From: Bacteroidales bacterium
GTDB taxonomy: Bacteria; Bacteroidota; Bacteroidia; Bacteroidales; SM23-62
Direction: 5' to 3'
Assembly (NCBI GenBank): GCA_016783865.1
Contig: JADHVS010000290.1
Location: forward strand, 1 to 5,358
Length of the DNA stretch: 5,358 bases
The translations under genes were made by a program, and so were the position numbers. Each line of letters opens with the position of its first letter. Position 1 is the first letter of the stretch. Below are positions 1 through 5,358 of this stretch, piece after piece. A model generated the notes under the pieces. The model did not search any database, was not told where the DNA came from, and saw only the letters and a list, made by a program, of their open reading frames with translations.

Positions 1-1
1 T

Positions 2-793
2 GATCCAATCATCTGGTGTGGTGAGTGTGATGCTTGCCGCGCTGAACATTACCCGGCTTGCAGCTCATTGAAGCTGGTTGGTGTTGACATGGATGGTGGA
101 TTTGCAGAATATATTTCAGTGCCTGAAAGCATGGTTCTTAAATTACCCGGAAATATTCAGGGAAAGCATGCTGCCCTGATAGAACTGATATCCATTGGGT
201 TTCACGCCTCCAACAGGGCCGGTATCAGACCACATGATAACATCGCCATATGGGGTTGCGGCAAGGTGGGTAATGCCATACTGCTTGCCACTAAGATCAA
301 AACAGATGGAAAAGTCTTTCTCGTCGACATCCTGGAAAAGAGGTTGTCCCGTGCAAAAGCAGCTTTTCCTGAAATTGTAACAATTGATGCGTCCCGAAAA
401 GATCCGGTTGAGGAGATCATGAAACAAACCGGAAACAAGGGGGTGGATATTGCATATGAGGCTGTAGGCCATGCCCGGCTTGAAAAGGAAATCGTACATC
501 CGGTAAGGGGATGTGTGCAGGCTATCAGGGGAGGCGGTACAGTTTGTGTTCTTGGATTGTCTGACCAGCCGGCACCACTTATTATGAAGGAACTGATCTG
601 GAAGGAAGCAAAGATCATTGCCAGCCGGGTCAGCCATGGTGAATTCAGTGAAATAATTGATCATTTGAAGGCGGGCAGATTGAATCCCGATTATCTGATC
701 ACATCAACAAGGCCAATGAAAGAGGCCCAGGGTGCTTTTGAAATGTTAAAAGCAGAACCTGAGAACCATCTTAAAATACTGCTTGAACTTTAG
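2..793 (+). CDS. Zinc-dependent medium-chain alcohol/polyol dehydrogenase, 5'-truncated by window edge
   Basis: This is a cytoplasmic NAD(P)-dependent oxidoreductase of the zinc-containing MDR superfamily (threonine/sorbitol/alcohol dehydrogenase group). The frame is open from base 2, so the 263 visible residues are the C-terminal three quarters of a protein usually about 340-350 residues long. A TTG at 68 is an internal Leu codon and not the start, because the 22 residues before it carry the structural-zinc motif: Cys at visible residues 6, 9, 12 and 20 (Cx2Cx2Cx7C). GGFAEY follows near residues 32-37. The Rossmann nucleotide-binding motif GCGKVG is at about 85-90. The Asp at about 109 (VFLVD) ends the second Rossmann strand and favours NAD over NADP. 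The catalytic-zinc Cys and His lie in the missing N-terminus. The substrate cannot be assigned: polyols, threonine and simple alcohols are all possible. The gene converges on the broken permease gene, with six bases between the stop codons. Confidence 0.9.
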   Translation, partial: DPIIWCGECDACRAEHYPACSSLKLVGVDMDGGFAEYISVPESMVLKLPGNIQGKHAALIELISIGFHASNRAGIRPHDNIAIWGCGKVGNAILLATKIKTDGKVFLVDILEKRLSRAKAAFPEIVTIDASRKDPVEEIMKQTGNKGVDIAYEAVGHARLEKEIVHPVRGCVQAIRGGGTVCVLGLSDQPAPLIMKELIWKEAKIIASRVSHGEFSEIIDHLKAGRLNPDYLITSTRPMKEAQGAFEMLKAEPENHLKILLEL

Positions 794-799
794 GATAGT

Positions 800-1309
800 C
801 TATTCGTGCCTGAGTGTATCAGATGGATTAGTAGATGCAGAGCGTATGGTGTGATAACTGATAGTGATCAATGCTATCACCAGAGAAAGCAATCCCGCAT
901 ACACAAAAATCATCAGACTGATATTGGTTGAAAAGGAGAAGTTCTTCAGCCAAAATTTCATTGACAGGATCCCTATTGGAATTGAGATCAGAAATGCACC
1001 GATAATCAATTTGACAAAATCGGTTGAAAGCAGCAAGACGATTTTCGATATGGAGGAACCCATGACTTTCCTGATTCCGATCTCTTTTATCCTTTGTTGC
1101 GTAGAATACGATGCCAGTCCGAACAGGCCTACGCAGGCGATGATGATTGCCAGAAGGGTGAATATACTGAACAGGCGGCCGGAAGCCCTGTCACTCTGAT
1201 ACATGTTGTTGATGTAATCCTCCAGGAAATAATATGTAAATGCCACGTTAGGATTAACTTCATTCCATTTTTCTTCAATGCGCTCAATGTTTCTCTCACA
1301 TCCTGGCCA
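800..1309 (-). pseudogene. C-terminal remnant of an FtsX/MacB-type ABC transporter permease
   Basis: This is the last part of a large inner-membrane FtsX-domain permease. The frame is open from 1309 down to the TAG at 800-802, with recognisable homology from about 1288 (IEEKWNEVNPNVAFTYYFLEDY). Three membrane segments can be seen in the 148 residues counted from the GTG at 1244-1246: about 25-45 (ending CVGLFGLA), 73-95 and 109-131. The cytoplasmic signature QRIKEIGIRKVMGSS lies at about 51-65 and the typical ending NPSDTLRHE closes the protein. These are hallmarks of the second FtsX domain of about 800-residue Bacteroidetes permeases. The GTG at 1244-1246 is an internal Val codon and not a credible start. 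The fragment lies in a different frame from the N-terminal fragment just upstream (1296-2048), so the two cannot be translated as one protein. I infer a decayed gene. A sequencing or assembly error could account for the frameshift, but not easily for the missing middle. Confidence 0.8.
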
Positions 1310-2048
1310 TTATGTCTCCCGCGGCATATAATTCCAGCACTTCGGGAATTTTTGCCTCAACCTGCCTGGCATGGGCATTGTTTTCAATTTCCAGGTAGGT
1401 GTAGACAGAAAAAGTAACGTAGCTGGGTTGCTGAATGAAACCAGCTCCGTTTAACGCGGCCAGGAAATCAAAGTAAAAATGGGAGTTGGACGGCACATCC
1501 TCACATACTCCGACTACCTGTAATTCGCCGAAGGGGGAAGTAATTGTTTTTCCAAGAGGGTCTTCGTCCCCAAAATACCTTTTCGCTGTTGTTTCGGTCA
1601 GAATTAATTCGAGGGGATTTCTTAATACTTCACCGGGATTTCCACTCAGTAATCTGATCGAAAACATGTCAAAAAAGTTACTGTCGGCAAGTACCACGTG
1701 TCTTTCTGTAAATGTTTGATCTTCATAAGTATATGTGACCTCACCCTGTCCCTTGAATAGCCTGCATGAAGATTTTATTTCTGGCATTTCCTGCAGCAGC
1801 AGGGCGCCCATGGAGTGAGGTGACAGGGCATAATCCACCTGAGTGTCGGGATAATACCGGTGAAGGGCCAGGCGGTATATATCGTCTGCTTTTTCATGGA
1901 ACCGGTCGTATGATAATTCCGATCGTATATGAAGCAGGATTATAAAACAACAGGCCAGACCAATGGCCAGGCCTAAAATATTTACAGCAGAAAAGAGCTT
2001 GTTCCTGAAGAGATTCCTCAGGGCAATCAGAAAGTAATTTTTTAACAT
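1296..2048 (-). pseudogene. N-terminal fragment of an FtsX/MacB-type ABC transporter permease
   Basis: The fragment has 250 codons from the ATG at 2046-2048 to the TGA at 1296-1298. Residues 1-18 form the basic cytoplasmic leader (MLKNYFLIALRNLFRNK), and 19-41 form the first membrane helix. After that comes a MacB-type periplasmic core domain with the family signatures ELSYDRFH (44-51), TETTAKRYFGDEDPLGK (151-167) and DVPSNSHFYFDFL (184-196). The homology stops around residue 245 (LELYAAGDI), and the last five residues are out-of-register sequence before the stop. Intact relatives continue with an FtsX domain, a second periplasmic domain and a second FtsX domain, and such permeases export substrates or transmit signals with a separate ATPase. 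Here only the very end of the second half follows (800-1309). The product would have one membrane helix and no coupling helix, so it is unlikely to work. Upstream there is no strong ribosome binding site, which is common in this phylum. Confidence 0.8.
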
Positions 2049-2300
2049 GTTGAACTTTTTTTCTAATACTCACCCACGCAGGTCAAATACCGTTCCGAAA
2101 TTTTCCTGATTATCCTTAAAAATTGTTGCGAATGTGAGCTATCCCACTGGTGGTCTTGTGTACAAAGATTTCTGTATTGTATAATCACGGTCCATCAGCA
2201 TACTATTTAATGTACGTTTTCGTACACTTAAAGTATTATTATTATACAGTAGTTTCTCAGATGTAAAATTTTATGCAGGTTTCGATTTGTGGATAACTAA
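2049..2300. other. Intergenic region between the metal-uptake operon and the broken permease gene
   Basis: This stretch of 252 bases has no credible reading frame. It lies downstream of the metal-permease operon and upstream of the broken FtsX-type gene, both on the minus strand. It therefore should hold the operon's terminator and the old promoter of the permease. The one clear structure is the inverted repeat at 2206-2232. No T-tailed intrinsic terminator follows it on either strand. A minus-strand AATCTTTG (2163-2170) is one base off the Bacteroidetes -7 element TAnnTTTG, but no matching TTTG lies at the expected upstream distance. The region is AT-rich around 2230-2250, with a short ATT/TTA repetition. 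Confidence 0.6.
2206..2232. repeat. Hairpin-forming inverted repeat (possible terminator or operator)
   Basis: The core is a perfect 16-base palindrome at 2211-2226: TGTACG, a TTTT spacer, then CGTACA. The pairing extends outward by five more A/T pairs (TTTAA at 2206-2210 with TTAAA at 2228-2232) past a single unpaired C at 2227, giving an 11-bp stem with a four-base loop. It starts 68 bases past the stop of the second metal permease and about 160 bases before the start of the broken FtsX-type gene. It lacks a T-run on either side, so it is not a textbook intrinsic terminator. It could stabilise the operon's 3' end or be an operator for a dimeric regulator. The function is inferred only. Confidence 0.5.
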
Positions 2301-3164
2301 CTATGAGGCATAGTTTGGTTTTCGATTCAAAATGCCCTTTATAACGATAGTCAAAACAAGGATCACACCAAGATTAAGAATAATCAGCGGAGAGCAGCTT
2401 ATATCAAATGTCCAGGAAAAGTATAAACCCAGAAACGTAGCGATAATACCACTCATCAATCCGTAAAAAATCCGCTGATCCCATCTTTTTGAAAATAAAG
2501 CAGAAATTGAAGCAGGTAAAATAAGAAAGGCAAATATGGTTAATATTCCACCGATGTGAATGGCCTCAATGATCACGATGCTGAAAGAGAAATAGAATAA
2601 AAAATCCCATTTTTTAATTTGACTCAAGGGCTTTTGCTCCTTGAGATAATCCTCCGAAAGAGAAATGAACTTTTTTCTGTAGATTATATGAAACATTCCG
2701 ATAATAGCAACTATGATTGCCAGCCGGATGAGCTGTGGCCAGGTGGTCCAGAGAATGGCCCCGGTGAGCATGTCATGGACATGGACGTCACCCCCGGTTC
2801 CTTTATCGAGAATGATGACAGCTGCTGTTGTTGCTAAAGCATAAGCAATACCAATGAAAGCCTCTATTGGGACTTTGATCTTCGGATTTTTCAGGTAAGT
2901 AAATATCAGGGCAGCTATCAAACAGAAGACCAGTGATGCCAGATAAGTTATAATCTCTGATAATGGGAAGGATCCGGCAGTCACCTCATGCAGATCCAGC
3001 TGATGTTCCAGGAATACGGCAAATACACTTCCCAGGGCTGCTACCTGGGCCAATGCTATGTCGATAAATATAATCTCCCGTTTCAATACATGAATGCCAA
3101 AATAGGAAGTAATAATTAGCAGTATGATACTGGCCAGGAGTGGAACAATGAGAAATTGTATCAT
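2301..3164 (-). CDS. ABC-3 family divalent metal transporter permease (second of a pair)
   Basis: This is an inner-membrane permease subunit of a ZnuB/TroC/TroD-type zinc or manganese importer, 287 residues long, which is normal for the family. It is strongly hydrophobic, with roughly eight membrane segments. Family landmarks are IIFIDIALAQVAALG at 31-45, TGAILWTTW at 134-142, and the glycine/proline-rich helix GGILTIFAFLILPAS at about 205-219. These correspond one for one with landmarks in the neighbouring permease, so the two are paralogues and probably form a heterodimer. A distinctive loop just before TGAILW carries GGDVHVHD with His at 128 and 130. This loop has no His in the partner and might contact the metal at the periplasmic entry, which is inference. 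The ATG at 3162-3164 lies two bases past the upstream permease stop (TAA-AG-ATG), so translation is almost certainly coupled. No ATP-binding domain is present. Confidence 0.92.
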   Translation of the reverse strand: MIQFLIVPLLASIILLIITSYFGIHVLKREIIFIDIALAQVAALGSVFAVFLEHQLDLHEVTAGSFPLSEIITYLASLVFCLIAALIFTYLKNPKIKVPIEAFIGIAYALATTAAVIILDKGTGGDVHVHDMLTGAILWTTWPQLIRLAIIVAIIGMFHIIYRKKFISLSEDYLKEQKPLSQIKKWDFLFYFSFSIVIIEAIHIGGILTIFAFLILPASISALFSKRWDQRIFYGLMSGIIATFLGLYFSWTFDISCSPLIILNLGVILVLTIVIKGILNRKPNYAS

Positions 3165-3166
3165 CT

Positions 3167-3997
3167 TTATATGGTTTTTTTTGCTGGCAGAATTATTTTC
3201 AAAAATGCCATTATAAATACCAGCAAGCCAAGCAGGACAACAATAGCAGGCCCGTTTGAAATATTCAGATAATAGGATAGGAGTATCCCTGCTACTGATC
3301 CGGCTGTGCCAATGATCCAGCTCCAGATAAGACGGGCTTTCCAGTTTTGATTAAACAGCATGGCGGCAGCTGAAGGCGCAATTAATAATGTAAACACGAG
3401 AAAGATACCACCGATCAGCACAGCCTTTACCACAACAAAGCCAAAGGTCAGGTAAAAAAACAAGTCGAGCAGTTTAACTCTGTTTTTGGAATAGGGATAA
3501 CCGTTACCGGCACCGGATATGTCAGCTATTTGTCTGCTGAAGATCAAGTGAATGACTCCTACACCAGCAAACATAAGGGCACACTTAATTACTTTATCCC
3601 ACGTGACCCATAAAATGTTCCCTGTTATTGTTTTCGTGATGTAATTTGAACCTCCCGGTATCTTCTCGGCCAGTAAAAGGGCGAGGGCCAGCCCGAGGCA
3701 ATAAATAATACCGATAACAGCTTCAGGGGGAATGAACAATTCTTTCTTCTTCAGAAAGGCAAAACTTCCGATAATGATCAATGTAAAGAGGTAGGAAATA
3801 CCCTGTACCTCTTTCGATTCTTCTGCAAATCCTAACAGGAGACCGATCATGGTTCCCAGCGCTGCGATCTGGGCGATGGCAATATCAATAAATATGATCC
3901 CCCTGGAAAGGATATGTGATCCAAAATAGCCCAGTACGAGGGCAAGTAATATGCTGGCAGCAATGGGTGGGGCAAGAAAGAGTAAAGTATCTGTCAT
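3167..3997 (-). CDS. ABC-3 family divalent metal transporter permease (first of a pair)
   Basis: This is a 276-residue inner-membrane permease of the ZnuB/TroC family. Visible landmarks are SRGIIFIDIAIAQIAALG at 31-48, the segment TGNILWVTW at 125-133, and the helix GGIFLVFTLLIAPSAAAML at 196-214. The last is the family's conserved Gly- and Pro-containing region that contacts the ATPase-coupling part of the subunit. About eight membrane helices can be drawn from the hydrophobic stretches. The ATG at 3995-3997 is seven bases after the TGA of the binding-protein gene. The end of the gene contains eight consecutive A residues (T-run at 3175-3182 on the plus strand) encoding the Lys-Lys of the tail PAKKTI, immediately before the stop and the start of the next permease. 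Having two different permease genes in tandem resembles Tro/Sit/Yfe-type systems more than single-permease Znu systems. Confidence 0.92.
   Translation of the reverse strand: MTDTLLFLAPPIAASILLALVLGYFGSHILSRGIIFIDIAIAQIAALGTMIGLLLGFAEESKEVQGISYLFTLIIIGSFAFLKKKELFIPPEAVIGIIYCLGLALALLLAEKIPGGSNYITKTITGNILWVTWDKVIKCALMFAGVGVIHLIFSRQIADISGAGNGYPYSKNRVKLLDLFFYLTFGFVVVKAVLIGGIFLVFTLLIAPSAAAMLFNQNWKARLIWSWIIGTAGSVAGILLSYYLNISNGPAIVVLLGLLVFIMAFLKIILPAKKTI
3175..3182 (-). other. A8 slippery run at the end of the first permease gene
   Basis: On the coding strand the last codons of the first permease read gca-aaa-aaa-acc-ata-taa. This contains the heptamer A-AAA-AAA in the register used for -1 ribosomal slippage. 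A -1 slip here avoids the TAA and enters the frame of the second permease, passing through Asn-His-Ile-Lys and then the Met at 3164. The geometry is seen directly in the sequence. Whether slippage happens in the cell is unknown, and no downstream stimulatory structure was established. Confidence 0.45.
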
Positions 3998-4004
3998 GTT
4001 TCAA

Positions 4005-5087
4005 TCATTGTATGCTGTTATTGATCTGGTCTATCCAGTAGTCAACTAACTGAAAATTATCATCTACACTTTCAATACCATGGACAAAGAGGGGCAGGTA
4101 AAGGGCTTTAATGCCCGTCTTATCCTCAATCATCTGCGGCGATTTTTTTTCAAAATAGCTGGCCACAAGCATGAGTTGTATGTTTTGTTCCTTGATGGTC
4201 TGTATCATGTGTTGAACATGTTTTGCAGAAGGAGGTATGCCAGGTTTGGGCTCAATATATCCAATGATCTCCAATCCGAATGTTTCTGAAAAGTAGGCCC
4301 AGTTTTTATGGTAGGCAACTACTTTCATTCCCCTGAATGGTTCTGCTCTTTTTAACCATCCTCCCAGCTTGTCGTATAATTTTTCTCCCTGGTATTCTTG
4401 TTCCAGGAATGTAAATAATGTTTTGTTTTCAAGTAAGTTGGCCAGAGCTTTGCCGCCAAACAGGTCAACCAGTTCATCCCCAAACAATGCCCGGTCAACC
4501 CGGTCATTGAATTCCTCCAGGTTTGATGTATAATAGGAAGAGTTGGCCGGATCGACTTTGATCAGCCCGGTGGTAATATTCCTGGCGATAATCTTCCAGT
4601 TTAAAGGACCTGTATTGATATGCGGATTCCCCATCAGGTGCACATCGCCTTCTGTGCGGTCTGCCTTCTCTACTTTTTGAAGTAACTTAATCCCGTCAGA
4701 GACCGAGACAAACCCTATCTCACCGTCCATAATTTGTTTGTTCCTGGCTTTATCGAGCAGCGTGGTCGACCAGATTTCCAGGTCCATTCCTGTCGTAATC
4801 CACATGTCGGCCTGGTTCAGTATCATTGCATAACTTGGTTTTGGGGGCACAAAATGCGGGTCCTGCTCACCATGTGCAATGAACTGGATATAACCATGCT
4901 CCCTGGCAATTTCTTCAGCAATGGCAGCATAATCTGAAAATGAACAAACGATATTAATATTTGCGTCTGCATGCCCGCCATGATACCTGTGCCTGTGCTG
5001 ATGACCTCCCTGTCCATATATGCCCAGTGAAACCATCGTTATGATCATAAAAACCAAAGCACCCTTTTTCATTCTTATTCTTTTCAT
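4005..5087 (-). CDS. Periplasmic metal-binding protein of a zinc/manganese ABC importer (ZnuA/TroA-like)
   Basis: This is the substrate-binding component of the importer, with 360 residues. Residues 1-25 form a Sec signal peptide (basic MKRIRMKK, hydrophobic core, likely cleavage around IYG-QGG). There is no lipobox Cys, so the protein should be soluble in the periplasm. A His-rich segment with His at 29, 31, 33, 36 and 39 directly follows cleavage. The metal-binding fold then shows the three expected His ligands: H78 in DPHFVPPKPS, H156 in GNPHINTG, and H260 in AYHKNWAYF followed by IEPKPGIPPSAKH. The fourth ligand is usually an acidic residue near the C-terminus. It is probably D342 or D343 in GIESVDDNF, which I cannot decide by eye. 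The ATG at 5085-5087 was chosen because it gives a standard signal peptide; the ATG at 5070-5072 would also work. Zinc is favoured by the His-rich segment, but manganese is not excluded. Confidence 0.93.
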   Translation of the reverse strand: MKRIRMKKGALVFMIITMVSLGIYGQGGHQHRHRYHGGHADANINIVCSFSDYAAIAEEIAREHGYIQFIAHGEQDPHFVPPKPSYAMILNQADMWITTGMDLEIWSTTLLDKARNKQIMDGEIGFVSVSDGIKLLQKVEKADRTEGDVHLMGNPHINTGPLNWKIIARNITTGLIKVDPANSSYYTSNLEEFNDRVDRALFGDELVDLFGGKALANLLENKTLFTFLEQEYQGEKLYDKLGGWLKRAEPFRGMKVVAYHKNWAYFSETFGLEIIGYIEPKPGIPPSAKHVQHMIQTIKEQNIQLMLVASYFEKKSPQMIEDKTGIKALYLPLFVHGIESVDDNFQLVDYWIDQINNSIQ

Positions 5088-5100
5088 CTTTCAATTTTTA

Positions 5101-5120
5101 ATTCAAAATTCAAAATTTCA
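5101..5120. repeat. Short tandem ATTCAAA repeat in the operon spacer
   Basis: Two exact copies of ATTCAAA (5101-5107 and 5108-5114) are followed by a degenerate third unit beginning ATTTCA (5115-5120). They lie in the 42-base spacer between the outer-membrane protein stop and the binding-protein start. On the coding strand this is an A/T-rich TTTTGAA repetition ending about 13 bases before the ATG. It may simply keep the ribosome-entry region unstructured. No function can be claimed. Confidence 0.4.
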
Positions 5121-5129
5121 GTTCATTTC

Positions 5130-5358
5130 TTAATAAGCTTCATGCTTATGCGGTCCCATGGCCCATACCACCTGAATAATGATGGTTTGATCACTGGGGA
5201 TGGCGCCTGTCAGATCTCTCCGGCTGGTGATATCCCTGGCATTGTACTGATACTGTAGCCGGGTAAATACAAATTCACTCTCCCAGAAATCAATGGCCAG
5301 GGTGAAATCCCACTGGTTTTGCCGGGGATCATATGGTAACTCTGAATATCCGATGCGT
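5130..5358 (-). CDS. C-terminal tail of an outer-membrane beta-barrel protein, 5'-truncated by window edge
   Basis: A minus-strand frame is open from the right edge (first full codon at 5355-5357) to the TAA at 5130-5132, giving 75 residues. The chain shows alternating hydrophobic/polar beta strands: QWDFTLAIDFW at 15-25, EFVFTRLQYQY at 28-38, and a last strand QTIIIQVVWAMG at 57-68. It ends in an aromatic residue (HKHEAY), as expected for an outer-membrane barrel recognised by the BAM machinery. A His-containing tail (GPHKHEAY) and the position directly before the binding-protein gene (42-base gap, same strand) suggest a metal-uptake porin or TonB-dependent receptor co-transcribed with the importer. 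Only the end is visible, so plug domain, TonB box and size are unknown. I am confident of the coding frame and of the barrel-like character, and less sure of the role. Confidence 0.75.
   Translation of the reverse strand, partial: RIGYSELPYDPRQNQWDFTLAIDFWESEFVFTRLQYQYNARDITSRRDLTGAIPSDQTIIIQVVWAMGPHKHEAY

Noticed and set aside
143..664. Long minus-strand open frames opposite the dehydrogenase (143-664 and 202-618)
   Set aside because: They lie antisense to a gene with clear MDR zinc and Rossmann motifs, and their translations are Cys/Pro/Ser-rich with no recognisable domain. They are shadows of the plus-strand gene.
864..1719. Plus-strand open frames inside the broken permease gene (864-1199, 1094-1417, 1486-1719)
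   Set aside because: The minus strand carries the recognisable FtsX/MacB signatures over the same bases. The plus-strand translations show no family features.
2163..2170. Minus-strand AATCTTTG as a Bacteroidetes -7 promoter element for the broken permease
   Set aside because: It differs from TAnnTTTG at one base, and no TTTG element is found about 19-21 bases upstream. Too weak to call.
2156..2185. Sigma-70-like plus-strand promoter: TTGTGT, 18-base spacer, TATAAT
   Set aside because: No plus-strand gene follows; it points into the 3' end of a minus-strand gene. Bacteroidetes promoters do not normally use this consensus, and AT-rich sequence gives such matches by chance.
2206..2232. Inverted repeat as a standard Rho-independent terminator of the metal operon
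   Set aside because: No T-tract follows the stem in the direction of transcription, and the outer part of the stem is A/T only. Kept as an inverted repeat without assigned function.
2619..2837. Plus-strand frame ending in a run of Cys (DDSCCCC)
   Set aside because: It is antisense to the second metal permease. The Cys run is the complement of its Ala/Thr-rich helix codons, so it is not a metallothionein-like peptide.
5101..5120. ATTCAAA tandem units as a CRISPR-like or iteron array
   Set aside because: There are only two exact 7-base units and one degenerate one, with no spacers and no replication gene nearby. This is a simple A/T-rich spacer.

Overview
The window most likely comes from a Bacteroidetes (probably Bacteroidales-type) chromosome or metagenomic contig. 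The evidence is the FtsX/MacB-type permease in the middle, whose N-terminal signature (MLKNYFLIALRNLFRNK, then ELSYDRFHEKADDIYRL) is typical of the large permease families of that phylum. The weak or absent Shine-Dalgarno sequences before most starts agree with this. This is a judgement from protein style; no database search was possible.

Layout, left to right. (1) 2-793, plus strand: the 3' three quarters of a zinc-containing medium-chain alcohol/polyol dehydrogenase whose start lies off the left edge. (2) 800-2048, minus strand: a broken FtsX/MacB-type permease gene. Its N-terminal and C-terminal ends are intact in sequence, but the middle (roughly 380-400 residues by comparison with about 800-residue relatives) is missing and the reading frame is broken at the join. 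(3) 2049-2300: an intergenic stretch with one clear hairpin-forming inverted repeat. (4) 2301-5358, minus strand: a tightly packed metal-uptake operon read leftwards. It encodes the tail of an outer-membrane beta-barrel protein (5130-5358, running off the right edge), a periplasmic metal-binding protein with a His-rich N-terminus (4005-5087), and two paralogous ABC-3 family permeases (3167-3997 and 2301-3164). Gaps between these genes are 42, 7 and 2 bases.

How the genes work together: the right-hand operon looks like a route for a divalent transition metal, most likely zinc but possibly manganese. The outer-membrane protein would bring the metal to the periplasm, the binding protein would capture it, and a heterodimeric permease would move it into the cytoplasm. 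No ATP-binding subunit is present in the window, so the ATPase must be off the right edge or elsewhere.

The most unusual details are: a run of eight A residues at the very end of the first permease gene, positioned so that a -1 slip would bypass its stop and fuse it in frame to the second permease; the collapsed permease gene; and the relocation of the His-rich segment of the binding protein to its extreme N-terminus. Nothing here is clearly a new kind of system. No tRNA, rRNA, CRISPR array or insertion sequence was seen.
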